Origin: Deinococcus taeanensis
Lineage (GTDB): Bacteria; Deinococcota; Deinococci; Deinococcales; Deinococcaceae
NCBI RefSeq assembly: GCF_020229735.1
Contig: NZ_CP083455.1
Location: 2,011,001 to 2,075,000 of the forward strand
Direction of reading: 5' to 3'
DNA length: 64,000 nucleotides
The notes under the pieces: generated by a model
The model's database searches: none
Seen by the model: only the letters and a program-made list of their open reading frames with translations
What the model was told of the DNA's origin: nothing
Translations under genes and position numbers: made by a program
Shown here: in pieces, positions 31,874 through 42,402 of the stretch
How the letters are laid out: each line of letters starts with the position of its first letter
Position numbering within the stretch: position 1 is the first letter of the stretch

Positions 31874-32287
31874 ATGCTGACTCCTGACCGGGCACTGCCC
31901 CGCCTGACTCCGGGCGTGCTGCTGCTGGCCACGCTGTTCATCACAGCCGGCGCACTGCACTTCATCACGCCGCGGTTCTTTGACCGGATCGTGCCGCCCT
32001 GGGTGCCCATGACACCGCGCGCCGCGACGCTGCTGAGCGGCGCAGCGGAACTGATGGGCGGGCTGGGCCTGCTGCACCCGGCCACGCGGCCCGCCGCACG
32101 CTGGGGCCTGCTGGCGCTCTTGGCCGCCGTGTTCCCGGCGAACGTCTGGATGGCGCAGGACCCCGAGCGATTCCGGGTCAGTCCCGCCGTGGCGTGGGGC
32201 CGCCTGCCCCTGCAGCCGCTGCTGCTGTGGGCCGTGTGGCGGGCCGGTCGCCCCGGCCTGAGCAACAGCCGCGAACGCCACCACTGA
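31874..32287 (+). CDS. DoxX-like small membrane protein
   Basis: A 137-residue protein with four hydrophobic segments and the DoxX-like signature 'GALHFITPRFFDRIVPPWVP' followed by 'LLSGAAELMGGLGLLHPATR'. Members of this family are small inner-membrane proteins of unclear, possibly redox-linked function. The ATG lies six bases after GACGCT, a near-match to the leaderless pattern. Confidence 0.8.
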   Translation: MLTPDRALPRLTPGVLLLATLFITAGALHFITPRFFDRIVPPWVPMTPRAATLLSGAAELMGGLGLLHPATRPAARWGLLALLAAVFPANVWMAQDPERFRVSPAVAWGRLPLQPLLLWAVWRAGRPGLSNSRERHH

Positions 32288-32925
32288 ACAGCTGTACCGC
32301 TCACGAGATTCAGTCCGGTGTGTCGGGGGCACGCAGGCGCGGCAGAGCAGAACGGCCCAGGCGGCCTGCGGCGCGCCAACCCGGCACCCGCCAGGTCACC
32401 GGTCAGGACTGGAGCGCACTGGCTGTTCCGGCCGGTCCGACATTTCTGTCCAGCGCGCCAGCCAGGAAGGCCGCCACGCCTGGAAAGAGGCCCAGGGTCA
32501 ACGTGTTTCCCGCGTCACTTCGCCGCACGCCCCCGGGGGCGAGACCACGGCTGCGTTCGTCAGGGTGACGTGTTCGGTGAACCTCGCGCACCCGCCGGTG
32601 ACGTCCGGATGGTCCGTACTGATGCCTGCCCGGGAAGCCACCGTCGTCCACGCCGCATCTGGTCATCTTGTGTCACCTCACCTGACCAGAGCACACGCGC
32701 CGCAGTGTCCCCAGCGGCGCGGGGCATGGTCCCGGCAAACCGCAGGCGAGACGGGCGGGGGTGCGGATTGGAGCGGACGGTGCAGAGGTGGCCGTGGCAG
32801 GGGTGCAGGACGGTTCTCAGATCACCCTGCCGGGCACGTGCGGCGCCCTGAGGGGATGCGGGGCGGCGTCACCAGGACGTTCAGGGCACATGGGCCGTTC
32901 CCGACAGGGTGACCGCGTGCTGTAA
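32288..32925. other. 640-base stretch without a confident gene
   Basis: Short overlapping open frames on both strands, none with a credible start or recognisable protein. A minus-strand frame around 32403-32560 contains 'GLFPGVAAFLAGALDRNVG', which looks like a membrane-protein remnant. No repeat, RNA or element boundary was recognised. It ends in the thiolase promoter. Confidence 0.35.
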
Positions 32926-32942
32926 CGAACGGCCGTTAGACT
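32926..32942 (+). promoter_or_regulatory. Palindromic operator over the thiolase -10 box
   Basis: CGAACGGCCGTTAG (32926-32939) contains the perfect palindrome AACGGCCGTT and runs into the -10 box TAGACT (32937-32942), six bases before the ATG. As I recall it, CNAACGNNCGTTNG is the site of the TetR-family regulator PaaR in Thermus, and it fits every specified position. Binding would block the promoter; an acyl-CoA inducer would then release a thiolase gene, which makes biological sense. Confidence 0.6.
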
Positions 32943-32948
32943 CCGGGC

Positions 32949-34121
32949 ATGACCAAACTGGTGATCGTGGCGGCCCGGCGCACGCCGATCGGGAGTTTCA
33001 TGGGCAGTCTGAAGGACGTCTCTGCGGCCGACCTGGGCGTCACGGCTGCCCGCGCGGTGCTGGACGGCGTAAACGGCGCCGATATCGCGGACGCGATCGT
33101 GGGCAACGTCCTGCAGGCGGGCAGCGGCATGAACGTGGCCCGGCAGATCAGTGTGGGCGCCGGCCTGGGGCACGACGTGCCGGGCCTCACGGTCAACCGG
33201 GTGTGCGGCAGCGGCCTGCAGGCGGTGATCAGTGCCGCGCAGGGCATCCGTGCCGGGGACGGGCAGCTGTACCTGGCGGGCGGCACCGAAAGCATGAGCC
33301 GCGCGCCGTACCTGCTGCCCCGCGCCCGTGAGGGGTACCGGCTGGGCCACGCGCAGGCGCTGGATTCCATTCTCTCGGAGGGCCTGACGGACGTGTTCGG
33401 CGGGTATCACATGGGCATCACCGCGGAGAACATCGCCGCGCAGTGGAACCTTACCCGCGAGGAGCAGGACGCCTTCGCGCTGGAAAGTCAGGCGCGCGCG
33501 GCCGCCGCCCTGGCCGGCAACCACTTTGCCGAAGAGCTCGTGAGCGTGGAGGTGCCCGGCCGGAAGGGCCCCACCGTTTTCGACCGGGATGAGTACCCGC
33601 GGGCCACGACCGCCGAAGCGCTTGCGAAACTGAAACCCGCGTTCCGCAAGGACGGCACTGTCACTGCCGGAAATGCCAGTGGCATCAATGACGGCGCGGC
33701 GATGCTGCTGGTGGCCAGCGAGTCGTACGCCCGGACGCACGGGCTCCCGGTGCTGGCGGAGATCAGCAGCTACGCCGCGATTGGCGTGGACCCTGCGGTC
33801 ATGGGGATCGGGCCGGCAAAGGCCGTGCCCGTCGCGCTGGAGCGGGCGGGCATGACGGTCGGCGACGTGGACCTGTTCGAGCTGAACGAGGCGTTCGCGG
33901 CGCAGTCCCTGGCGGTGGTGCGGGACCTGAACGCGGATCCGGCGCGGGTGAACGTCACGGGCGGCGCGGTCGCGCTGGGCCATCCGATCGGCGCGAGCGG
34001 CGCGCGGGTGCTGGTCACGCTGGTGCACCAGCTGCGCCGCCTGGGGAAGGAAACGGGCGTGGCGAGCCTGTGCATCGGCGGCGGCATGGGAATCGCCGTG
34101 GTGGTGCGCGCCCGCACCTGA
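32949..34121 (+). CDS. Acetyl-CoA C-acetyltransferase (thiolase)
   Basis: A 390-residue type II thiolase catalysing acetoacetyl-CoA cleavage or formation. The nucleophilic Cys is in [11 protein letters not shown] (about residue 87). The catalytic His is in [16 protein letters not shown] (about 347) and the second Cys in CIGGGMG near the C-terminus. The NEAFA motif is present. It acts in fatty-acid/acyl-CoA degradation or acetoacetyl-CoA metabolism. The ATG is six bases after TAGACT, probably leaderless, and the promoter carries a TetR-type palindrome. Confidence 0.93.
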   Translation: MTKLVIVAARRTPIGSFMGSLKDVSAADLGVTAARAVLDGVNGADIADAIVGNVLQAGSGMNVARQISVGAGLGHDVPGLTVNRVCGSGLQAVISAAQGIRAGDGQLYLAGGTESMSRAPYLLPRAREGYRLGHAQALDSILSEGLTDVFGGYHMGITAENIAAQWNLTREEQDAFALESQARAAAALAGNHFAEELVSVEVPGRKGPTVFDRDEYPRATTAEALAKLKPAFRKDGTVTAGNASGINDGAAMLLVASESYARTHGLPVLAEISSYAAIGVDPAVMGIGPAKAVPVALERAGMTVGDVDLFELNEAFAAQSLAVVRDLNADPARVNVTGGAVALGHPIGASGARVLVTLVHQLRRLGKETGVASLCIGGGMGIAVVVRART

Positions 34122-34188
34122 TCCGGCCGCACAGCAGGAGCGCCACGCGCGCGAGCCCTGCGGTGCGGTGACCCGGTACTCTGAAGGG

Positions 34189-34896
34189 ATGACCGACACC
34201 ACCGGGGGCGAAGTGAGTGACCGCGAAGCGGCGCTGTTTCTGGCGATCAAGACGCAGGACGGGGCGCTGCTGCGTCAGCTGGTGCGGGCCGATCCGGCGC
34301 TGCTGTCGGTGCGCAGTCCCATGGGGGTCAGCCCGGTGCTGTTCGCCACGTACTACGGCCGGCATGACATGGCGCGCGTCCTCATGGACGAGGGCGCGCC
34401 CCTGGACGTGTTCGAGGCGGCGGCTGTGGGCGACGAGCAGGGCGTGACGCGCGCGCTGGAGGCGGACCCGGCGCTGCTGCACGCGGTGAGCGCGGATGGG
34501 TTCAGCCCCCTGGGTCTCGCGGCATTCTTTGGCCGGGCTGCGGTGGCCGAGACGCTTCTGGCACGCGGAGCGGACGTGAACGCCGTCAGTCGCAACGCCA
34601 TGCAGGTGCGGCCGCTGCATTCGGCAGTGGCGGGCGGGCACGGTGCGCTGGCGCGGGCGCTGGTCATGGCGGGTGCCGACGTGAACGCGGCGCAGCAGGA
34701 TGACTTCACGCCCCTGATGGCCGCCGCGCAGAACGGGGACGCGGGCCTGGTGACCTTCCTGCGGCAGTGCGGCGCGGATGCCCAAGCGCGGACTGCTGAT
34801 GGGCGCGGCGCGGCTGATTTTGCGCGTGAGGAAGGGCACGAGGCGCTCGCCGAGGCGCTGGCGCGGCCCTGGCCGGACGGGGTGGCAGACCAGTGA
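34189..34896 (+). CDS. Ankyrin-repeat protein
   Basis: A 235-residue cytosolic protein made of about six ankyrin repeats: '[29 protein letters not shown]', '[29 protein letters not shown]', '[26 protein letters not shown]' and '[27 protein letters not shown]'. No enzymatic domain; presumably a protein-binding scaffold. The ATG at 34189 is six bases after TACTCT, so the in-frame ATG at 34168 is not used. Confidence 0.88.
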   Translation: MTDTTGGEVSDREAALFLAIKTQDGALLRQLVRADPALLSVRSPMGVSPVLFATYYGRHDMARVLMDEGAPLDVFEAAAVGDEQGVTRALEADPALLHAVSADGFSPLGLAAFFGRAAVAETLLARGADVNAVSRNAMQVRPLHSAVAGGHGALARALVMAGADVNAAQQDDFTPLMAAAQNGDAGLVTFLRQCGADAQARTADGRGAADFAREEGHEALAEALARPWPDGVADQ

Positions 34897-34984
34897 GGCG
34901 CCGGGGCGTTCCCTGAACGTTCCTGCGGGAGTGCCTCAAGAAAGCTGGAAGGCAGTCCCGCGGGTCGCGGCGCAGACTGAACGC

Positions 34985-35500
34985 ATGACCAACCGCCGAG
35001 ACGAGAATCCGCCGCTGAGCGGCGAGACTGGCGCGCAGACCGGGTTCGACACGCCCGACCCGAAGGACCGCCATCAGGGCGCCTACAGCACCACGCCGCC
35101 CGAGGACCGCGTGGGGAGCGCTGATCACATGATCTACGAACCGGTGGAGGTGCCCAGTCCCAAGGAAGTGACCGGGCAGTTTGATCACCTCGCCACGCGT
35201 GACCCGGCGGCCATGGAGCACACCCTGCAGGAAGCTGAGTTCGCAGGAGCGCAGACGGTGGCCGGCCTGGGCGGAGAGGCGCTCGATCAGGTGATTCCCA
35301 CAGCGGGGCTGAACATGAATGTCTCAACGGCCGCGGCCCTGGAGTCACGGCCGACCGTCAATCCGGATCAGAATCCGGGCTATGTGCCGCCCAGCGACCA
35401 GGGACCCGCGCGGTTCACGGAGCGCCCCGGGGACCTGCCGCAGGGCGAGACGAGTGAACTGCAGCATCAGGTGAAGGGCGACGATACTCGGGGGCACTGA
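34985..35500 (+). CDS. Hydrophilic protein of unknown function
   Basis: A 171-residue strongly hydrophilic protein (MTNRRDENPPLSGETGAQ...) rich in Asp, Glu, Gln, Pro and Thr, with one mildly amphipathic central segment ('AQTVAGLGGEALDQVIPTAGLNM'). It is probably largely disordered. No domain recognised. Its ATG is preceded by CAGACTGAACGC, almost the same string as at the small hydrophilic protein at 31584. Confidence 0.6.
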   Translation: MTNRRDENPPLSGETGAQTGFDTPDPKDRHQGAYSTTPPEDRVGSADHMIYEPVEVPSPKEVTGQFDHLATRDPAAMEHTLQEAEFAGAQTVAGLGGEALDQVIPTAGLNMNVSTAAALESRPTVNPDQNPGYVPPSDQGPARFTERPGDLPQGETSELQHQVKGDDTRGH

Positions 35501-35541
35501 GCGGCTGGGGCCACAGGCTTTCCGGCTCCGGGCGCCTGGTT

Positions 35542-35865
35542 CTAGAGGGACAGCACGAACAGCTGGCCGTCTTCCACGTGCGTGCGGTACAGGCGGACGG
35601 GTTTGACGGCCGGTAGTGTTTTGGGTTTTCCGGTGGCCAGCTCAAATTTCGCGCCGTGTTTCTCGCAGGTGATGCGCCCCATACTGACCTCGCCGCCCAG
35701 CAGGGGGTAGTCCTTGTGGGTGCAGTTGTTGCGCAGGGCGTAGTACTGCCCTTCGTGGTTCACGATGACCACACTGACGCCGTCCACGGTCACGGCGGTC
35801 TGCTGCCCGTCTGGGAGGTCGTCGGTGCGGCCCACGAGGACGCGTTCAGGCGGGGTGTCGCTCAT
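35542..35865 (-). CDS. Rieske [2Fe-2S] ferredoxin-like protein
   Basis: A 107-residue single-domain Rieske protein. Cluster ligands are CTH in [13 protein letters not shown] (about residues 48-50) and CEKH (about 68-71), spaced as in the ferredoxin components of aromatic dioxygenases and NirD-like proteins. It probably shuttles electrons in the cytoplasm; its partner is not in the window. TACACT lies eight bases before the ATG. Confidence 0.9.
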   Translation of the reverse strand: MSDTPPERVLVGRTDDLPDGQQTAVTVDGVSVVIVNHEGQYYALRNNCTHKDYPLLGGEVSMGRITCEKHGAKFELATGKPKTLPAVKPVRLYRTHVEDGQLFVLSL

Positions 35866-35931
35866 GACTGCCGAGTGTAGCGCGCCCCGGCGGGCTGGAT
35901 TCAGAAGGGAGTCGTCCCTGGAAAGGGGCGT

Positions 35932-36765
35932 TCAGACGCCGCAGCCGCTCCCGAGCGGAGTTGACTTCAGACCTGCGGGCGTCCATTCCTGCACGCTGAA
36001 ACCGGCACCTTCGTAGTAGGCGCTGTGCACGATGACCTCCATGCGGCCGTCACCGTTCAGATCGGCCACGCCGGCCAGACGGTGCAGCGTCGCCATGGGC
36101 ATGGGGGCCGGGTCGCCTGCATCCCATGGGCGTTGTGGCGCCACGTGTGCGCCCAGAACGGTCGTAACCGCCTGACCGCTGCGTACCTGCCGGAGCAGCA
36201 GCAGACTGTAATCGCCGGGCCGACCCACCGGTGGGGGGAAGGGGCCGCTGCGGTCACGGTACTGGCTGGCCTCCAGAATGATTTCCTGTGTGCCGTTGCC
36301 GTCCAGGTCCGTGCGGACAAGCCGGGTGAGAGTGACGCGAGGCGTGAGGAGGCCGCGGCGCCGCAGTTCCTGCTGCATGATCTGCGTGTAAGTGGCGTTG
36401 GTGGTGGGCAGGGCGACCACAGGGCGGGGCTGCGCGGCCAGCGCCGGGGAGGTGAAGACGGCCAGTCCGGCGGGCGCCGGGGTCAGAGGCACGGTCAGCG
36501 TCGCCTCGCACGGCTCCCCGAGGGTGTCGGCGTGCCGCCCCCGCACGGTGACGCGCGGCTGGCCGGGCGCGAGGCGCACGTAGCGTTCCTGGCCGGTCAG
36601 GAGGGGGCGGACCTGCCCGGGGGTCAGCCAGCGGCCGCCGCTCGCGCCGCCCAGCAGGTAGGCCGTCTGGTCGCCCGGCATCACGGCCAGCGCTGGGTGC
36701 AGCCCGGAGGGCGGGGCCGCCTGGGCAGTCAGGAGCAGCAGGGCCAGTGGCAGCAGCGCGCGCAT
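35932..36765 (-). CDS. Secreted protein with FG-GAP-like Asp/Gly loops
   Basis: A 277-residue protein with a signal peptide (MRALLPLALLLLTAQAAPPS). Two loops of FG-GAP/integrin-repeat type, 'RTDLDGNGTQEIILEA' and 'VADLNGDGRMEVIVHSAYYE', are likely calcium-binding, and the end is 'VQEWTPAGLKSTPLGSGCGV'. Function unknown; the loops suggest an envelope beta-propeller fragment. The ATG at 36765 is six bases after TACGCT, so an upstream in-frame ATG at 36927 is rejected. Confidence 0.75.
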   Translation of the reverse strand: MRALLPLALLLLTAQAAPPSGLHPALAVMPGDQTAYLLGGASGGRWLTPGQVRPLLTGQERYVRLAPGQPRVTVRGRHADTLGEPCEATLTVPLTPAPAGLAVFTSPALAAQPRPVVALPTTNATYTQIMQQELRRRGLLTPRVTLTRLVRTDLDGNGTQEIILEASQYRDRSGPFPPPVGRPGDYSLLLLRQVRSGQAVTTVLGAHVAPQRPWDAGDPAPMPMATLHRLAGVADLNGDGRMEVIVHSAYYEGAGFSVQEWTPAGLKSTPLGSGCGV

Positions 36766-36951
36766 GCTCACAGCGTACCGGGCGGCGCTCTGTACTGTGT
36801 TCAGGCCGGCGTCACAGCCCCCCGCCGGGCGCAGCGGCCGGAGAGGTCGGCGGCGTTCCCAGGTGGGCCGGGCGGGCAGGATGAACCAGCACTGTCGTGC
36901 ACTGTCCACTTTTCGAGGGCGATCCATTTCTTCGCTAAAGTTCTGGCAGAG

Positions 36952-37711
36952 TTAGGCTGCTTCCAGCGCCGCTCGCGGGCGCGCCTGGTGCCCTTCCCCG
37001 AACATCACCACGTGCGCCAGCAGCGGCGACAGGTTCTACAGTGCCATCCGCAGTACCCGGGCAAAAAGGTTCAGAGCCGCAAGGTGCACCTCCCGGTGAC
37101 TGAACGTAGCGGCCGGATCGATCAATGCTGGGCTGCGCCCGGTGTACCGCACGTTCCCGCGCCACAGGTCCCCGTGTACCAGTGCAGGTGGCGAGAGCGG
37201 GATCAGCCGCGGCAACTGATCACCCAGCGTCCCGAAGCGCCCCTGATCCCGCGCGCTGAACTGTGGCTCGGCGCAGTCCAGCAGAGGCCGTAGCCGCGCC
37301 GTCCTGAAGAAGTCGGCTGCAGACCGGGCGGTGAGGTTACGTTGCGGCGGCCGCCCGAAGGGGTGGTCGGGCGTACCCCCGACGCCCAGCGCGGGCCGGG
37401 CGTGCAGGACACCATGAGGCGCGCAGGTCTGCCAAGCCGCGCCTCATGGTGTCGTGGTCGGGCGCGACCACATCCGGGACAGGCAGAGGGTCTGCGGCGC
37501 GCCGCAGGCTCAGGCCCTGCGCCTCTGCGGGGGACAGGTCAGGCTGGGTGAGGCGCGTGGTGTTCAGGACGAAATCTGCGTGGGTGGTGCGCAGCTGGGA
37601 GGTGCCGCTGATGTCCCCGCCATGGGAGCGCGTGGCGGCCTGAAGACCGGCGCCCAGGTGCAGCTCCGGCAGAGGAGCCAGCGGCCGTACGGGCAGGTCC
37701 AGGCTCGTCAT
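36952..37711 (-). pseudogene. Broken fructosamine-kinase-family gene
   Basis: Three frames must be joined to read a fructosamine/ketosamine kinase. The N-terminus from 37711 has 'GAGLQAATRSHGGDISGTSQL' and 'SPAEAQGLSL'. After a frame change near 37420-37450 come 'GTPDHPFGRPPQRNLTA', 'ADFFRTARLRPLLD' and the kinase core ALVHGDLWRGNVRYTG, LIDPAATFSHREVHLA. A stop then interrupts, followed by the tail 'LSPLLAHVVMFGEGHQA'. About 35 residues between HREVHLA and the tail appear deleted. Intact relatives phosphorylate glycated amines for protein deglycation. The first break coincides with a 16-bp inverted repeat. Confidence 0.85.
37408..37453. repeat. Perfect 16-bp inverted repeat inside the kinase pseudogene
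   Basis: GACACCATGAGGCGCG (37408-37423) and CGCGCCTCATGGTGTC (37438-37453) are exact inverted copies with a 14-nt spacer. The reading frame of the fructosamine kinase shifts at this point, so the repeat is probably the scar of the inactivating event (an inverted duplication) rather than a regulatory site. Confidence 0.8.
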
Positions 37712-37769
37712 GCAGCTTGGGGCCGGGCGCAGAGAAGTGCAACCAAAGACGGACGCTTTATCAGGTGCT

Positions 37770-37797
37770 TGAGGGTTCTACTCTGGTGAGTATCATT
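37770..37797 (+). promoter_or_regulatory. Possible promoter of the 37825 membrane-protein gene
   Basis: TTGAGG (37770-37775) and TATCAT (37792-37797) are 16 nt apart; the gene has a normal leader with GGAGG before its ATG. Confidence 0.4.
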
Positions 37798-37824
37798 CAC
37801 ATCCCGCTGCACTGGAGGCCCATC

Positions 37825-39300
37825 ATGGTTCATTCGGCCCTGACCGCCCTGCACGACGCCCTGCGCGACCTGCTGGGTCTTGCCCTGCCCGCCAGCCTGA
37901 TCCTGGCCGCCCTGCTCCTGAGCCTGCTGCTTCTGGGTCTTCTGGACCGCAAACGCGCCCAGCATGCGCTGACCTGGCTGGGCACCCGCACCCCTGCCCT
38001 GGCCCGCTGGGCCGGCGCCGCGCTGCTGCTGGGCGCCGCCCTCCTTACCCTGAACGTCACCCGCCGCGCTGTGGATCTGCGTCTCGCCGCGCAGCAGAGC
38101 GCCCGCTACGCCAACGCCGCCGACCCCGACGGCGGACAGACCGTACAGGTCGCGCCGAGTGCCACGCTTGTCGAGCGCCGCACGTACACCCGCAGCCTGC
38201 TGCTGCCCCCCGAGGTGTACGCCCGCATCCGCGTGGGCAACGGCTGGGAACAGCTGCTGCCCTACCTGGGCGGCGCCACGGGCACCGTGGAGGACCTGCG
38301 CGAAGGCTTTACCCGCACGCCCGCCGGCCTGCGCTACACCCGCGCCGTCACCATGCTCAGCGAACGACCCCTGGACATGGACCGCAGCGCCGTCAGCGCC
38401 GACCTGCGCTTCGTGGACCCCGCCGGCGGGCGCGGCACGTACTACGCCGCCGCCTTCAAGGCCAGCTACCGTTTCCGCAACCCTATGCGCACCCCGGCCA
38501 CGCTGCGTTTCGCCTTCCCGCTGCCGCAGGGCAGCGGGACCCTCAGCGGCTTTGAACTCACCGTGAACGGACAGGCCCTCAGCGCCAGTGACCTCCTGAA
38601 CGGCAGCGTGTGGGAAGGGCAGGTGCCCGCCGGCGGGCAGGTGAACGTGCAGGTCCGTTACCGCCACCAGGGTGCGCGCGCCTGGAGTTACCAGCTCAGC
38701 CGGCGCGAGGCCATCCGCGACCTGGACCTGACCCTGCGCGCCGACCGCCCCGCCAAATTCCAGCGGTACTCGCTGTTTCCCACCAGTCAGTCCCGGCCTG
38801 CCCTGGGCGGTCCCACCACCCTGCGCTGGCAGCTGCGCAACGCCGTGACCGCGCAGGATGTAGCGGTGATTTTCACGCAGGGCAATGTCCGGGAAACCCT
38901 GACGAAGGTGCATCTCGCGCAGCCCGCCGCGGTCGTGCTGGCCGCGCTGCTGCTGCTCGGCTGGGCCGTGACGCGCCGCGTTCCGCTCGCCCCCCTGACG
39001 CTGGGCGCCGCGCTGCTGGCCCTGGCGGTGGGTTTCGCGCTGGGCGGCGTGCTGACCGCGTACCTGCCCATTGTGCCCGCTGAGGCAGGCGGCTGCCTGG
39101 CCGGGGCGCTGCTGGCCTGGACGGCCCTGGGTGGGCCGGGTGCCGGGCGGCGCCTGCTGCTGCCGCTTCTCAGCTGCGCCGCGCTGCCTCTGGTGTTCCT
39201 GACTGGGGGCCACGCCGGGCTGCTCGTGACCCTGCTCGCCGCGGCCCTGCTGCTGCTGACCCTGCGCGGCGCCCGGGCCCTGGTGCCCGCCACGCCGTAA
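37825..39300 (+). CDS. Integral membrane protein with a large extracytoplasmic domain
   Basis: A 491-residue protein. Two hydrophobic helices lie at about residues 15-37 and 55-75, followed by a large non-membrane domain (about 90-365, with 'SADLRFVDPAGGRGTYYAAAFKASYRFRNP' and beta-type repeats), then four or five closely spaced helices to the C-terminus. No known family recognised. The ATG at 37825 is chosen for CTGGAGGCC six bases upstream; the frame is open to 37717. Confidence 0.75.
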   Translation: MVHSALTALHDALRDLLGLALPASLILAALLLSLLLLGLLDRKRAQHALTWLGTRTPALARWAGAALLLGAALLTLNVTRRAVDLRLAAQQSARYANAADPDGGQTVQVAPSATLVERRTYTRSLLLPPEVYARIRVGNGWEQLLPYLGGATGTVEDLREGFTRTPAGLRYTRAVTMLSERPLDMDRSAVSADLRFVDPAGGRGTYYAAAFKASYRFRNPMRTPATLRFAFPLPQGSGTLSGFELTVNGQALSASDLLNGSVWEGQVPAGGQVNVQVRYRHQGARAWSYQLSRREAIRDLDLTLRADRPAKFQRYSLFPTSQSRPALGGPTTLRWQLRNAVTAQDVAVIFTQGNVRETLTKVHLAQPAAVVLAALLLLGWAVTRRVPLAPLTLGAALLALAVGFALGGVLTAYLPIVPAEAGGCLAGALLAWTALGGPGAGRRLLLPLLSCAALPLVFLTGGHAGLLVTLLAAALLLLTLRGARALVPATP

Positions 39301-39306
39301 TGCAGG

Positions 39307-39342
39307 GCAGCGGGGGAAGGCCGTGTGGCTCTCCCCCGCTGC
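39307..39342. terminator. Bidirectional hairpin between converging genes
   Basis: GCAGCGGGGG (39307-39316) pairs with CCCCCGCTGC (39333-39342), extendable by one A-T pair, between the ends of the membrane-protein gene and prs. Confidence 0.65.
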
Positions 39343-39360
39343 GGGTGGCGCCCGGTGGGG

Positions 39361-40356
<996 letters not shown>

Positions 40357-40590
40357 GGGGAATCCTCCAGAGGGTGGGTGGGCGAGAACAGCAGCAGCAG
40401 TGCGGCTCTGAGGCGCGTTCCCGTGGGGGCGGGCGCGCGGAGCCGGCCGCACAGCAGCATACCCGCCGGCCCCGGCAGGTGTCATGCGCGCGGCCCGTGC
40501 CCCGGCCGGGAACACCGGCGCGGCGCCCCCTGGACGACATGAATGTCTGCCCAACAGGGACAGTCCGGCCCGGGCGGTACGCTGGCAGGC

Positions 40591-42024
40591 ATGACGCTGG
40601 ACGCCGTGATCGTCGGGGCCGGACCGAACGGCCTGTCTGCCGCCGTGACCCTCGCCCGCGCCGGCCTGCGCGTTCAGGTGCTTGAAGCGCACGCGCAGGT
40701 GGGCGGCGGCCTGCAAAGCCGCGCCCTGACCCTGCCGGGCTTCACGCACGATTACGGCTCCGCCATTCATCCCCTCACGGTGGCGAGTCCGGCCTTCCGG
40801 CAGTGGCCGCTGCACGCCTTCGGGCTGAGCTGGGTGCATCCGGACGCCCCTGTGGCGCACCCGCTGCCCGGCGGGCGCAGCGTCACCCTGGAACGGGACC
40901 TGCACGCCACCGCCGATGGTCTGGGCCGCGACGGCCGCACCTGGGTGCGGCTGCTCGCGCCGCTGCTGGCCGACTGGGAGGGCCTCCTGCACGACATCCT
41001 GAGGCCGCTGCCGCGCGTGCCCGCCCACCCGGTGACGCTCGCCCGCTTCGGGCTGCTCGGCCTGCCATCCGCGTCCCTGCTCAGCGGCGCGCTGTTCCGC
41101 ACGCCGGAAGCCCAGGCGCTGTGGGCGGGCCTGGCCGCGCACACCACCCTGCCCCTGAGCACCCCGGGCACCGGGGCCATGACGCTGGTGCTGGCGCTGC
41201 TCGCCCACGCGGTTGGCTGGCCGTTCCCGAGGGGCGGCGCGCAGGCCATCGCCGACGCCCTGCGTGCCTACCTGGAGTACCTGGGCGGCAGTGTCATCAC
41301 CGGCCTGACCGTGCGCGGCCCGGCTGACCTGCCGCCGGCCCGGGTAACCCTGGTGGACAGCAGCCCCCGGGTGCTGCTGGGCGTGCTGGGAGACCGCGCG
41401 CCCGCCCGGTACCGGGCCGTCCTGGAACGCTTCCGGTACGGGCCGGGTCTGCAGAAGTTCGATTACGCGCTGTCCGGGCCGGTGCCGTGGACTGATCCGC
41501 GCGTCGCGCGCGCCGCGACCGTCCATATCGCGGGCACCGCTGCAGAAGTCGCCCTGTCCGAACGGGTGTCGGCAGCGCGCGTGCCCGAGCGGCCCTACGT
41601 GCTGGCCGCGCAGCACACCCTGTTTGACCCCACGCGCGCGCCGCCAGGGCAGCACACCTTCTGGGTGTACTCACACGTGCCCAACGGCAGTGCCGAGGAC
41701 GCCCAGGCGCAGATGGAAGGGCAGATTGAACGTTTCGCGCCGGGCTTCGCAGCGCGCGTGCTGGCCCGCACGCGCACCACCGCGCCGCAACTTCAGACGT
41801 TCAGCCCGGTATTTCATGGCGGGGACGTGAACGGCGGCGCGGGGACCCTGCGTGGCCTGTTCGCCCGGCCGGTGCTGAGCGCCACGCCGTACCGTACGCC
41901 GGTACGGGGCGTGTACCTGTGCTCCAGCAGCACCCCGCCCGGCGGCGGCATTCACGGCATGTGCGGGCATCACGCCGCGCTGGCCGCCCTGAAGGACGAG
42001 TTTGGTATTCACGAGGTGCCCTGA
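40591..42024 (+). CDS. FAD-dependent oxidoreductase of the phytoene-desaturase type
   Basis: A 477-residue flavoprotein with the N-terminal dinucleotide motif [20 protein letters not shown], the acidic ribose-binding residue in [16 protein letters not shown] and the C-terminal flavin motif '[24 protein letters not shown]'. This layout is shared by CrtI-like desaturases and related NAD(P)/FAD amine-oxidase-superfamily proteins. The substrate is unknown, and a carotenoid or quinone-like lipid is only a guess. The ATG at 40591 follows TACGCT by 7 nt. Confidence 0.88.
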   Translation: MTLDAVIVGAGPNGLSAAVTLARAGLRVQVLEAHAQVGGGLQSRALTLPGFTHDYGSAIHPLTVASPAFRQWPLHAFGLSWVHPDAPVAHPLPGGRSVTLERDLHATADGLGRDGRTWVRLLAPLLADWEGLLHDILRPLPRVPAHPVTLARFGLLGLPSASLLSGALFRTPEAQALWAGLAAHTTLPLSTPGTGAMTLVLALLAHAVGWPFPRGGAQAIADALRAYLEYLGGSVITGLTVRGPADLPPARVTLVDSSPRVLLGVLGDRAPARYRAVLERFRYGPGLQKFDYALSGPVPWTDPRVARAATVHIAGTAAEVALSERVSAARVPERPYVLAAQHTLFDPTRAPPGQHTFWVYSHVPNGSAEDAQAQMEGQIERFAPGFAARVLARTRTTAPQLQTFSPVFHGGDVNGGAGTLRGLFARPVLSATPYRTPVRGVYLCSSSTPPGGGIHGMCGHHAALAALKDEFGIHEVP

Positions 42025-42036
42025 GACCCACCGTCC

Positions 42037-42066
42037 AGGGGGCTCCAGGCGTGCCTGGGAACCCCT
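42037..42066 (+). terminator. Hairpin after the oxidoreductase gene
   Basis: CCAGGC (42045-42050) and GCCTGG (42053-42058), with outer AGGGG/CCCCT (42037-42041, 42062-42066), form a stable stem 12 nt after the stop; no U run. Confidence 0.45.
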
Positions 42067-42402
42067 CAACGCAGGTCATCAGCGCCGGTGGGCTTTCGGC
42101 ATCTTCCCGGGCTTCCTGACCTTGCCGGCCATCAGGCCGTCTCCGCCGAAATCAACGGCCCGCGGCCCGCGAGCAACGTACCCTGCGCGAAACTGCCGTC
42201 CGGATTCTGCCAGCGGTTCGCCTGCCCTGCCCGCGCTGGGGCGGGCAGGCCCGGATCGCCGATCACCTGCTGCGCCTGCCCCAGCGCATGCCCGGCACGA
42301 GGCGCGCGTACCCGCCCGCCGGAACCACCTGAGCCGCCCCGCAGCCCCACAGGAACCCGCCCCGCAGCGTTCCCGCCAGGGCCCGCACCCGGCGCTCGGC
42401 CC
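42067..42402. other. Gap with a possible decayed minus-strand gene remnant
   Basis: On the minus strand a frame ends at 42132 with a protein-like tail 'ANRWQNPDGSFAQGTLLAGRG'. Just upstream, in another frame, is 'GFLWGCGAAQVVPAGGYARLVPG'. Joined by one shift they would read as a small exported or membrane protein, but there is no start and no family. I treat it as a remnant; nothing else was seen. Confidence 0.25.
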
